Assembly (NCBI RefSeq): GCF_028994805.1
Contig: NZ_JAJQQP010000013.1
Span: 153,075-186,650 of the forward strand
DNA length: 33,576 nt
Origin: Promicromonospora iranensis
Lineage (GTDB): Bacteria; Actinomycetota; Actinomycetes; Actinomycetales; Cellulomonadaceae
Reading direction: 5' to 3'
Notes under the pieces: generated by a model
The model's input: the letters and a program-made list of their open reading frames with translations, nothing else
Told to the model about the DNA's origin: nothing
Database searches by the model: none
Shown here: positions 24,804 through 32,341 of the stretch, piece by piece
Layout of the letters: every line of letters begins with the position of its first letter
How positions within the stretch are numbered: the stretch's first letter is position 1
Made by a program: the position numbers and the translations under genes

Positions 24804-26273
24804 CTATCGCTGGAGCGTCAGCAGGCCCGGGCGGTACGGGAGCAGGCCGTAGTCCACCCCGTCCGAGCTGGGCGAGCGGCCCTGGTACAGCAGCTGCAGG
24901 TTGCAGGGATCGATGGTCATGGTCTGGTCGGCCGTGGTGCGCAGAAGCTCACCGTGGCTGATGTCGTTGGTCCAGGTGGCCCCGCTGTTGGCCCTGCCTG
25001 CGAACGGGTTGCTCTCCGTGGCGGCCTGCGGCGTCCAGGACCCGGAGAGGCTGCTTGCCGTGAACGAGCGGAAGTACCGTCCGTTGGCGCCGATGGCCTC
25101 GACGATCATCAGGTACTTGTTCCGGTCCTTGAGCTTGTAGACCTGGGGGGCCTCGAACAGGTTGTTCGCGGTGTCGCTCATGATGGTCTGGTACGAGCTG
25201 CCGAAGTTCCCCGGGAAGTTCCCGATCGGCATGCTGGCGCGGTAGATCTTGCCGTTGTCCCCGGCGAAGAACAGGTACATGTTCGTGCCGTCGCCGATGA
25301 TCGTCTGGTCGATAGGTCCGGTGTTGGACCCGGAGATCGTGCCGGTGAACAGCGGGCTTGCGGCCGACCAGCCGTTCGGGTTCGTGGGGTCGCTGGAGGT
25401 GCGGTACATGAACGGTGACGGGCCCCACTGGTAGGTGAGCACCCAGATGTTCTTCGGCGCGAAGTAGAAGAGCGAGGGCGCCACCGTCCCGGAGGACATG
25501 GCGTTCTGCGAGGCGCTCCCCATCTGCGAATAGCTGGAGAAGAGGCTGAAGTTCATCGAGCCCCAGGAGGTGCCGAAGTCGTGCGTCGTGGCGTAGACGA
25601 GCTGCTGACCGTTGTACGGGGCCACGGTGAAGTCCTTGAGCGAGGCCCAGCCGGACCTCGGGCTCGCCAGGACGCCCGTGGACGACCAGCGGTAGGTGGA
25701 CGGCAGGTCGCACGACGTCGACGTGTTGCTGACGAGCGAGGCGTCGTCGATGTAGAGGCTGTCGGTGCCCGCGGCCGTCTCCACGTAGAACGACGCGGAC
25801 GACAGCGTCCCGGTCCAGGACACGGTCGCGGTGCCGGTCAGCTGCGTCCAACCCGAGGAGCTCACCGTCCCCTGAGCCAGGTTGAGGTAGTTCGTCGTGC
25901 CGCCCGCGGTCACCGCCAGCGTGACCCGGCCGGTCGGCGTCCCGCTGTGGGAGCGCACCCACACGCTCGCCGTGTAGCTGGTGTTGTTCGTCAGTGCCGA
26001 GGTCACGACCTGCGCGGGGCCGTGCCACGAGGCCGTGCGGCCGGTCCGGGAGAGGGCGCGGCTGCCGCCGTGCACCGGGCTGGTGCTGGACGCCAGCGTG
26101 CCGGCGCCGAACACCGACCAGCCGGTGGTGCCGTTCTCCATGTCACCGTTCGCGAGCAGGTTGCTGCTCGCCGCCGTTGCGGGAGGGGCCTCGGCGGTCG
26201 GCAGCACGGTGGCGCCGGCCAGTGCCAGCGCTGCGGCCAGCCCGAGTGCGAGACGTGCGATGGACTTCGTCAT
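24804..26273 (-). CDS. secreted GH62 alpha-L-arabinofuranosidase with N-terminal CBM-like domain
   Basis: 489 residues from ATG 26273 (AGGAG and AAGG upstream). Signal peptide about 1-35 ([20 protein letters not shown] … ATAAS). Residues 36-185 form a jelly-roll of the CBM4/9 type ([30 protein letters not shown]). GH62 catalytic domain 189-489: general base Asp214 (SLKDFTV), pKa modulator Asp322 (TGPIDQT), general acid Glu374 ([11 protein letters not shown]), and [51 protein letters not shown]62 enzymes remove arabinose from singly substituted xylose in arabinoxylan. A CBM of this type, rather than the more usual CBM13 or CBM2, may target xylan or glucan. Expressed away from the duplicated operator block; an operator-like site lies about 170 bp upstream. 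Confidence 0.95.
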   Translation of the reverse strand: MTKSIARLALGLAAALALAGATVLPTAEAPPATAASSNLLANGDMENGTTGWSVFGAGTLASSTSPVHGGSRALSRTGRTASWHGPAQVVTSALTNNTSYTASVWVRSHSGTPTGRVTLAVTAGGTTNYLNLAQGTVSSSGWTQLTGTATVSWTGTLSSASFYVETAAGTDSLYIDDASLVSNTSTSCDLPSTYRWSSTGVLASPRSGWASLKDFTVAPYNGQQLVYATTHDFGTSWGSMNFSLFSSYSQMGSASQNAMSSGTVAPSLFYFAPKNIWVLTYQWGPSPFMYRTSSDPTNPNGWSAASPLFTGTISGSNTGPIDQTIIGDGTNMYLFFAGDNGKIYRASMPIGNFPGNFGSSYQTIMSDTANNLFEAPQVYKLKDRNKYLMIVEAIGANGRYFRSFTASSLSGSWTPQAATESNPFAGRANSGATWTNDISHGELLRTTADQTMTIDPCNLQLLYQGRSPSSDGVDYGLLPYRPGLLTLQR

Positions 26274-26443
26274 CCTTCGCTCCTGGTTCTGTCGGGGGCA
26301 CGACCTGGGGCGGCGGTGCCCGGGTGCGGAGTGGTGCCCTACCTGCGGCGTGATCAGTGCCACGGCTCATCGGGAGCCGCCTGCACCGGACGGGGTGTGA
26401 GCGCTAACATCCTTGTCGCGACGAGCGCCGGTGCAGCGATAGG

Positions 26444-26455
26444 TTTACCGATACA
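26444..26455. promoter_or_regulatory. operator-like site upstream of GH62
   Basis: TTTACCGATACA differs at two positions from TTTATCGATAAA and lies about 170 bp upstream of the GH62 start, in a plausible promoter zone. Confidence 0.45.
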
Positions 26456-26585
26456 GTACCGAGGGCAAACGCCTCATGCAAGGCATCTCGGGCGTTTCGT
26501 CGACTGATGTGCGGGAAGGTTTCCGAGCGGCAGGGTGCCAGGCGTCACCACACTCCGCGACGTCCAGGCCGTCGGCGCACCACGG

Positions 26586-26680
26586 GACGCTCGCTCGCAT
26601 GCCCGGGTGGTCGTCGATCGGGCACGGCCGCTCTTCCTCGAGCGGCGCATCACCGGCCCTAATGTGGATCGATAAAGTAG
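26586..26680 (+). repeat. 95-bp direct repeat, copy B (orphan lacI tail plus operator)
   Basis: Ungapped match to 24513-24607. Here the homology to the lacI C-terminal codons is not preceded by an intact lacI gene, so this is the stump of a second or displaced copy. The operator in this copy is TGGATCGATAAA (26665-26676). Confidence 0.75.
26665..26676. promoter_or_regulatory. decayed operator in repeat copy B
   Basis: TGGATCGATAAA matches the perfect palindrome in 10 of 12 positions; the left half is damaged and the right half intact. Confidence 0.4.
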
Positions 26681-26776
26681 AAGACCTCGGCGCGAGCACC
26701 CATGGTGTGGGCCATGGGCTTCTGTGGACCGGAATCGCTCGCCTTTGACGATGGACAGGCTTGTCGTTGTTGCGCA

Positions 26777-26788
26777 TTTAACGATAAA
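26777..26788. promoter_or_regulatory. operator-like site upstream of the esterase
   Basis: TTTAACGATAAA differs from TTTATCGATAAA at one position and lies in the leader region of the 41-codon ORF and esterase gene (start 27025). Probably the functional operator for esterase expression. Confidence 0.5.
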
Positions 26789-26830
26789 GTTGGATTCGAC
26801 CGGACCGTACTCGTGCAAGGGAGCACGCAG

Positions 26831-26956
26831 GTGGCTCGAACGCTCCACACCGTCGTTCAGCTGGACCCCGGAGACCCCGTGACCACGCTGATGCAGGCCT
26901 CGTCGAGATCGGGGGAGCAGGTCGTCTACGACGTCGGCTACTGGCAGAACCAGTAG
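26831..26956 (+). CDS. small ORF ahead of the esterase, unknown
   Basis: 41 codons from GTG 26831, with GGGAG about 7 nt upstream: VARTLHTVVQLDPGDPVTTL … SGEQVVYDVGYWQNQ. It ends 68 bp before the esterase start and follows the operator at 26777. Codon use looks normal for the genome. It could be a leader peptide or a remnant of a lost gene; no family is recognised. Confidence 0.3.
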   Translation: MARTLHTVVQLDPGDPVTTLMQASSRSGEQVVYDVGYWQNQ

Positions 26957-27024
26957 GCGAGCTGCGCGGCATGGTGCCGGTCCTCGTGCTCGAAGACATC
27001 GAAGTCCGAACGAGAGGCAAGTCA

Positions 27025-29253
27025 ATGGCGATGGAATCTCAGGCAAGGCCCGCGCACCCGACCCGACGAGGACGACAGACGGCTGCGGCCGCGGTGGTGA
27101 CGGGGGCGATGCTCGTCGCTCCGCTCGCTGCCGCGCAAGCGGTGAGCACTGACCCGTGGGTGAGTGAGGTGCCGAACAACCCGATCTCGGACGTCTACCG
27201 GTTCACGGTTCCCCGGGCGGCGGTGACCGACGCGACCGGCATCGGGGACGGCCCCGTCGCGGTGCAGGGGAACTTCGGCCCGGGCAAGGCGTGGACCGAC
27301 CTCAACATGGGGACCAGCGGGTCGAACCTGACCGCCACGCTCGGCCCCCTCGAGCCCGGCCTGTACTACTACCAGTACGCCGCGCGTCCCGCTGCGAACC
27401 AGGACGCGGTCGCCTTCCGCAACCCCGGCACTCCCCAGGAGGTGACGTCGAAGCCCACCTACAGCACCATGTTCGTCCCCGGACCGGGTGCCGAGTGGCT
27501 CGACGACGTGGCCGGCGGCGGTGAGCTCGAGACGCTCGAGTACGGCAAGGGACCGAACCGCGAGAAGGAAGCGCTGGTGTGGACGCCCCCGGGCTACGAC
27601 GCGGATCGCGCGGAGCAGTACCCGGTGCTGTACCTGCTGCAGGACGAGGAGCAGAGCCACCGTGAGTGGGTGGAGCTGGGCCGCCTCGGCCAGATCATGG
27701 ACAACCTCACGCTCGACGGGGACGCCGAGCCGATGGTGGTCGTCATGGGCGACGCCGACGTGCCGGGTCCTGCCGGCGTGACGAAGGAGCTGTTGCCCGC
27801 CGTCGAGCGTGCGTTCAACGTCTCCGACGACGGATCGGGCCGCGCGATCGCCGGAATCGGCCGCGGTGGAGAGCTCGCCCTGAGCGCCGTGGTCGCCAAG
27901 CCGCGAGAGTTCACAGGCGTCGGCTCGTTCTCGGGCGGCTACGACAAGGCGATCTCCCGGGGCAGGGCCAAGCAGATCAACGACTCCACCGACCTCGTCC
28001 GCCTGTACGCGGGTAACGTCACCGACCCCGCGTACAACGACACGGTCGCGCTGGCCGACACGCTGACGAACGCCGGCGTGGAGTTCCAGTCTGACGGGTC
28101 GGACCCCGTGACGGGCGGCGCGTGGGACACGTGGCAGAAGAACCTGCACGACTTCGCCGGTCGCATCTTCCAGGAGGTCGACGACGAGGGCCCGAGCGAG
28201 GGGCACCTGCCGTTCGCGCAGCACGAGCTGCCGGCGGCGGGCACGACCCCGGCGCCGTGGATCGACGAGAACAGCGTCGTCACCTTCGAGGTCGGCCCCG
28301 AGTTCGCCGACGCGAACAACATCACCGTCTGGGGCAACTTCGGTCCGGCCGGAAGCTGGCCGCGTACCCACATGGTCAGGCAGGCGGACGGTTCGTGGCG
28401 GCTCTCGATGGCCCTCGAGGGCGGCTCCTACTACTACAAGTTCGTGGTCGACGGCGTCGACCACAAGGACGCAGGCAACCCCACGACGGTGCTCTCGGAG
28501 CCGATGTGGAGCACCTTCACCGCCGAGGGCGACACGGTGCGCGGTCAGTACACCGCAGAGGTGCCGGCCGAGGCACGGGGCGAGGTCAGCGTCATGAGCT
28601 ACCCGAGCACCGCAGGCGGGGGCGAGCAGCGCTCGGCGAACGTGTGGACGCCCCCGGACTATGACGCGGACCGTGCCGAGGAGTACCCGGTCTTCTACCT
28701 GCAGCACGGCGGCGGGCAGACGTGGAGCGACTGGGTCGAGGTGGGGTACGTCCAGCGCATCCTCGACAACCACTACCTGCGGGGCACCATGGAGCCGATG
28801 GTGGTCGTCATGGCCAACGGAAACGGCGTGGACTTCCCCACGGAGATCACCACGCGCATCGTGCCGGCTGCGGAGGAGCAGTTCAACATCAGCTCCCAGG
28901 GTGATCAGCGCGCCCTGGCGGGCCTTTCGATGGGCTCGGGCCACACGCTCAGCACGCTCTGGGCACACCCGGGGGAGTTCGGCTACATCGGCGCCATGTC
29001 GGCGTTCGGCGCGCCGCCGGCCGACGCGGACGTCGAGGCCATCAACGACGGCACGGAGCTGCTGCGCGTCTACTCGGGTGACGTGCAGGACTTCACCTAC
29101 GGCGCGACGCTGCAGCTGATCGCGGCCATGGAGAGCCGCGGGGTGAACCACGAGTTCGCGCCCATCGTCCCGGGTCCGCACAGCTGGGACGTCTGGCAGA
29201 AGTCGCTCATCGACTTCCTTCCCCGACTGTTCACGGAGGGTGCCGACGCATAG
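27025..29253 (+). CDS. secreted tandem CE1-type esterase, N-terminal half catalytically dead
   Basis: 742 residues from ATG 27025 (GAGAGG upstream); signal peptide about 1-38 with a twin-arginine-like RRGRQTAAAA start. Two homologous units each have an E-set/CBM48-like domain (QGNFGPGKAWTDLNM at 81-95; WGNFGPAGSWPRTHM at 436-450) followed by a CE1-like esterase domain (WTPPGYDADRAEQYP at 186; WTPPDYDADRAEEYP at 541). The second unit has the nucleophile GLSMGSG (Ser635), YSGDVQDF (Asp686) and GPHSWDVW (His719). In the first the matching positions are GIGRGG (Gly279), YAGNVTD (Asn331) and TGGAWDTW (Gly365), so all three triad residues are gone. CE1 enzymes of this kind release ferulate or acetate from arabinoxylan. 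It fits next to GH62; the substrate is inferred. Confidence 0.85.
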   Translation: MAMESQARPAHPTRRGRQTAAAAVVTGAMLVAPLAAAQAVSTDPWVSEVPNNPISDVYRFTVPRAAVTDATGIGDGPVAVQGNFGPGKAWTDLNMGTSGSNLTATLGPLEPGLYYYQYAARPAANQDAVAFRNPGTPQEVTSKPTYSTMFVPGPGAEWLDDVAGGGELETLEYGKGPNREKEALVWTPPGYDADRAEQYPVLYLLQDEEQSHREWVELGRLGQIMDNLTLDGDAEPMVVVMGDADVPGPAGVTKELLPAVERAFNVSDDGSGRAIAGIGRGGELALSAVVAKPREFTGVGSFSGGYDKAISRGRAKQINDSTDLVRLYAGNVTDPAYNDTVALADTLTNAGVEFQSDGSDPVTGGAWDTWQKNLHDFAGRIFQEVDDEGPSEGHLPFAQHELPAAGTTPAPWIDENSVVTFEVGPEFADANNITVWGNFGPAGSWPRTHMVRQADGSWRLSMALEGGSYYYKFVVDGVDHKDAGNPTTVLSEPMWSTFTAEGDTVRGQYTAEVPAEARGEVSVMSYPSTAGGGEQRSANVWTPPDYDADRAEEYPVFYLQHGGGQTWSDWVEVGYVQRILDNHYLRGTMEPMVVVMANGNGVDFPTEITTRIVPAAEEQFNISSQGDQRALAGLSMGSGHTLSTLWAHPGEFGYIGAMSAFGAPPADADVEAINDGTELLRVYSGDVQDFTYGATLQLIAAMESRGVNHEFAPIVPGPHSWDVWQKSLIDFLPRLFTEGADA

Positions 29254-29271
29254 CGCCGCTGGGCGCCGAAC

Positions 29272-29310
29272 ATGGTGCGGTCGGCGGGTTCACCCCGTCG
29301 GCCGCACCAT
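29272..29310 (+). terminator. terminator after the esterase
   Basis: ATGGTGCGGTCGGCGGG (29272-29288) pairs with 29294-29310 around a 5-nt loop, with two wobble pairs. It lies 19 nt after the stop codon. Confidence 0.8.
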
Positions 29311-29664
29311 CGCTCCTGGGCGAAGCCGCCGCAATGTGGATCCCACGACGAAGTGCTGGACGTTCGCGTCAGCACGGCGCTAACAGCCCGCATGCCGGGG
29401 TCCTAGTTCTCGCGCTCGCGGGATCACGAAAGGAGCGGTCTCCACTACAGGCCGCTAGCCTGAGCCAGCGAGGCAACCGCCTCGAACACCGATGACTCGG
29501 CCCACCTGGCTGCCGTCATCGCGCCCACCAGCTCAGTCTGGTGGTAACGACAACCGATCGACGAAACCCCCACTGGTGCCCAATCTGGCGTTTGTCAGGG
29601 CATCGGACCAGGTCAGCGCGGTGAAGCGCGTTCATGGGCAGAAGGTACTGCTCTGCCCGTTCTA
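29311..29664. other. intergenic stretch, no gene seen
   Basis: No frame here looks coding on either strand. Bases 29563-29607 weakly resemble 31052-31094 on the other side of the IS (shared GAAACCCC, GGTGCCC and GGGCATCGG blocks). It may be an older mobile-element remnant. Confidence 0.4.
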
Positions 29665-29684
29665 GGGCCTGTTTGAGAATGGGG

Positions 29685-29974
29685 TCAGCGTCGGCTGACC
29701 CAGTCCAGGACGTCGTCGGCGATGGTGTTCGGTGCGGCGGCGGTGGTCTTGGCGCGTTCGTCGGCGTCGGGGTCGTAGCGGTGTAGTTCGTAGCCGCCGA
29801 ACGCGCCGACGTTCTTGGCGACCGAGAAGAACCAGTCGGCCTCGTCGACGGGCGGATGGACGACGATGAAGGTGTTGTCGCTGTCGTTCAGGTCGTCGAT
29901 CAGACCGATCAGATCGGCGCGGGTCGGGTTCGGGGCAGGCGGGTGCCGCCCTCGGCGTCGGCGTAGAACTCCAC
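29685..29974 (-). pseudogene. IS-borne accessory ORF, frameshifted copy
   Basis: Starts at GTG 29974, just after the transposase stop: VEFYADAEGGTRLP. It then shifts frame between about 29925 and 29950. The next frame reads NPTRADLIGLIDDLNDSDNT, FIVVHPPVDEADWFFSVA, GAFGGYELHRYD and DDVLDWVSRR, ending at TGA 29685. The 290-nt span is not a multiple of three, which confirms the shift. Homologous to the intact 1435-1743 ORF. Confidence 0.7.
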
Positions 29975-29994
29975 GGGCCCCAGGGTGCCAGTCC

Positions 29995-30903
29995 TCAGAC
30001 GGCCTTCACCAACGCCCGAGCCCAGTCGTCGATCACCGCGACCGTCACGGTGGCCTCGTAGCGCAGGGCAAGCTTGTCGAACCTCGTTGCGACTGCCCGC
30101 CAGCGTTTGAGCCGGTTGAACATGCACTCCACCGCGTGCCGCTTCTTGTATCCCTCGTAGTCGACCTTCGGTGGGCGCCCACCCGCCGAGCCGTTCTTGA
30201 GGCGGTTGGCGCGGTGGTCCTTCTTGTCCGGGATCGTCGCGCGGATGCCACGCCGGCGCAGCAGGGCCCGGTTGCCCGTCGAGGCGTAGGCCTTGTCACC
30301 ACGGACCCGGTCCGGGGTCGTGCGCGGGCGCCCCACCCCACCGGGCCGCGCCACGCGCACCTGGTCGAGCACCGGCCGCAGCTGAGGGCTGTCACCGCGC
30401 TGCCCGGCCGTGACGACCATGCCCATCAGCTTCTGCCCCTGCTCCGCGGCGGCGTGGACCTTGGTCGTCCACCCGCCGCGGGACTTACCCAGCCCGTGAT
30501 CCGCCGGCTCCTTGCGGGTCGGGCCGTGCGGCGGCTGGACTTGCGCGTCGCCGTCCCGGCGTGCGCCGTCAGCGTGCTGATGAGCACGAGCGATCGTGGA
30601 ATCGATGTTCAGGTCCCACTCGATCAACCCCGCACCGTCAGCCAGGGTGCGTAACCGGTCGGCCAGCAGGTCCCACGACCCGTCCAGCTGCCAGTCCCGG
30701 AACCGGTAGTAGACGCTCTCCCACGGCCCGTAGGCGTCCTCGGGAACGTCGCGCCACGGGCACCCCGTACGGGTGCGAAACCGGATCCCGTCGATCTGGC
30801 GACGCAAGTCCCGCGGCCTGCCGCCGCAGGACTTGACCGGCAACAACGGCTCCAGCACCGCCCACATCTCGTCGGACAGGTCATGGCGTCCCGCATCACT
30901 CAC
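29995..30903 (-). CDS. IS5-family DDE transposase, intact
   Basis: 302 residues from GTG 30903. An N-terminal DUF4096-type segment (HDLSDEMWAVLEPLLP, RRQIDGIRFRTRTGCPWRDV) precedes the catalytic domain with Asp101 (NIDSTIARAHQH), Asp203 (RVRGDKAYAS) and Glu259 (HAVECMFNRLKRWRAVATRF). All three catalytic residues are present, so the protein should be active. It cuts and joins the terminal repeats at 29665 and 30956. Confidence 0.94.
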   Translation of the reverse strand: MSDAGRHDLSDEMWAVLEPLLPVKSCGGRPRDLRRQIDGIRFRTRTGCPWRDVPEDAYGPWESVYYRFRDWQLDGSWDLLADRLRTLADGAGLIEWDLNIDSTIARAHQHADGARRDGDAQVQPPHGPTRKEPADHGLGKSRGGWTTKVHAAAEQGQKLMGMVVTAGQRGDSPQLRPVLDQVRVARPGGVGRPRTTPDRVRGDKAYASTGNRALLRRRGIRATIPDKKDHRANRLKNGSAGGRPPKVDYEGYKKRHAVECMFNRLKRWRAVATRFDKLALRYEATVTVAVIDDWARALVKAV

Positions 30904-30956
30904 GACACCGCATCATGCCGAACCAGCAGGTCAGGAACACAATCCCAAACGGGCCC

Positions 30957-31340
30957 TAGGTCGACTACCTCGGCGTGCGCGGCGTTTACCTGTGCCGGTG
31001 CTTCACCGTGTTGGGACAGGGGTGGACAGGAACGGTCTCCAGGGGCCACCTGAAACCCCACCGGTGCCCCACAGATTCGTGCCGGGGCATCGGGAGAATC
31101 GCTCGGGTGTCGTAGCTGCCGGCGTGCTGTGGGCGCGGTCGACACCTGCCCTGGCCGAGCGCGCCGCCTACCCGCACGCAGCGGCCGAGCGACCGATCTA
31201 CGTGGTGGGCCCAGACCGGGCGGGACGCCGTCGTGCAACTGCGACACGCACCGGGGCATGCCTGCGACTGAGGCCACCCGAGGCCACCGAGCCGGTCAGG
31301 ATCGATGGTGTTGGAGACGCCTGGCGCGTGATCGGCAGCT
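30957..31340. other. intergenic stretch right of IS copy 2, no confident gene
   Basis: Several open frames exist but overlap on both strands and have no ribosome site or recognisable motif. One plus frame gives LAERAAYPHAAAERPIYVVG. Near 31030-31095 the DNA resembles the left flank of the IS. Probably remnants. Confidence 0.4.
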
Positions 31341-31484
31341 GTGAACTGGGACGATCAGTTCGAAGAACTTGGGCCGGTTGGCGCGGACGAGCTCGTCGCG
31401 TACCTCGTCACCTGTGGCCGTGTCTCCGTCACGGCCCAGCTTCTCGAGGACAACGGTGTCGCGACCCGCTACTCACCGGTCTGA
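31341..31484 (+). CDS. small hypothetical protein
   Basis: 47 codons from GTG 31341: MNWDDQFEELGPVGADELVA, then YLVTCGRVSVTAQLLEDNGV. Amino-acid composition looks coding, with an acidic start and a helix-like middle, but there is no strong ribosome site. May be the intact start of a truncated gene. No family recognised. Confidence 0.3.
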   Translation: MNWDDQFEELGPVGADELVAYLVTCGRVSVTAQLLEDNGVATRYSPV

Positions 31485-31601
31485 TTGACGGGCCGCCGAG
31501 ATCCAGGTGGCCGAAGCCCGGGTGCTGGCCGAGCGCACGGACTGAGTCCGCCGCGCCGTGATCGTGCGCGACTTCGCGGCAGCATCGCTCTACCGTCGGT
31601 G

Positions 31602-31721
31602 ATGACCGTGGCGTCGCCGTCGGGGTTCCTGCGGTGGCCCGACGGCGGCAGTCTGATCGCGCTCTGGCTTGTCCTGGACGTGGGGTACGACGCGCTGGTG
31701 CGAGCGTCGGGCTGGGAGTAG
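31602..31721 (+). CDS. very small ORF, doubtful
   Basis: 39 codons from ATG 31602: MTVASPSGFLRWPDGGSLIA, then LWLVLDVGYDALVRASGWE. It has a short hydrophobic middle and could be a micro-membrane protein, but no clear ribosome site is visible. Confidence 0.2.
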   Translation: MTVASPSGFLRWPDGGSLIALWLVLDVGYDALVRASGWE

Positions 31722-31780
31722 CGTCGGAGGTCCGCCGGCGGCGCGAGCCGCCGGCCTACGGGCAGCGGAAGGAGCACACG

Positions 31781-31996
31781 ATGAGTGAGAAGGATCGCGA
31801 GGGCGAGTCCTCGGGTGGCGACGTCGAGTCCTCAGGTGGCGACGTCGAGTCCGGACCGGGCGCGACCGAGGTGTCGAAGGAAGACGCGGACCGTCTGAAG
31901 CCGGGCGCGACCGACGCGGCCGGCGAGGCCATCCCTGGCGAGAACCCGGAGGACAATCCCGACCAGGACGGTGAGGACCGGTTCGACGCGGGCTGA
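31781..31996 (+). CDS. small acidic disordered protein with a heptad-like repeat
   Basis: 71 residues from ATG 31781 with GGAAGGAG 7 nt upstream, the best ribosome site in this region. Composition is mostly D, E, G, S and P. ESSGGDV occurs twice in tandem (residues 9-15 and 16-22), from two 21-bp DNA repeats (one base differs), followed by ESG. It then continues EVSKEDADRLKPGATDAAGE. No membrane segment or fold is seen. Short acidic disordered proteins like this are common in actinobacteria; no function can be assigned. Confidence 0.6.
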   Translation: MSEKDREGESSGGDVESSGGDVESGPGATEVSKEDADRLKPGATDAAGEAIPGENPEDNPDQDGEDRFDAG

Positions 31997-32056
31997 TCCG
32001 GGACCGTCGGGTGCGAGCGGTGATCACCCGGGTATGCGGGGATGTAGTTCCGTGAC

Positions 32057-32341
32057 ATGCCGATCATCCCGCCCGCTTCAATCCCGACGCTCGCCGGCCT
32101 CGCGGAGCTTCACATTCGCCGGCTCCGCGACGCTGACACCGGGCTGGCCGAGATCTCTGAGGCGTAGGACGCCTACCACGGTCCGGCAGATGTGACGTTC
32201 GAGCCGCGGATCGACGATGTGATGAGAGCTGTCGAACACGTCGCCAGGATCTCCGCCCGTGACGGCGACAGTGCGGCCGCTCTGGTCAGGACGGGATGGA
32301 TGAGACTCCTCGGTGAAACCGCGCTGGTCCTCAGGTACTGA
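32057..32341 (+). pseudogene. hypothetical protein interrupted by an in-frame amber codon
   Basis: ATG 32057 opens MPIIPPASIPTLAGLAELHI … LAEISEA, then TAG at 32165-32167. The same frame continues DAYHGPADVTFEPRIDDVMR … LVRTGWMRLLGETALVLRY to TGA 32339. The two halves read as one 94-codon protein, so a point nonsense mutation is likeliest. Its end overlaps the anti-sigma gene by 11 bp, tail to tail. No family is recognised. Confidence 0.45.

Larger units (their letters stand above)
29665..30956 (-). mobile_element. IS5-family (IS427-group-like) insertion sequence, copy 2, transposase intact
   Basis: 1292 bp. Imperfect terminal repeats are GGGCCTGTTTGAGAAT at the left end and GGGCCCGTTTGGGATT read from the right end. 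Each side has TA within CTAG, as for copy 1. It encodes a full transposase and a frameshifted accessory ORF. The first ~60 bp before the transposase start closely match copy 1 (GACCTGC.GGTTCGGCATGATGCGG), so both are relatives but not identical copies. Confidence 0.87.

Noticed and set aside
26476-26748. 90-codon plus frame beginning MQGISGVSST
   Set aside because: It runs through the duplicated lacI tail and operator block in a frame with no homology, so it is a chance frame.
31795-31845. Possible CRISPR-like or regulatory direct repeat
   Set aside because: Only two 21-bp units, contiguous and inside a coding frame; they encode a repeated peptide.
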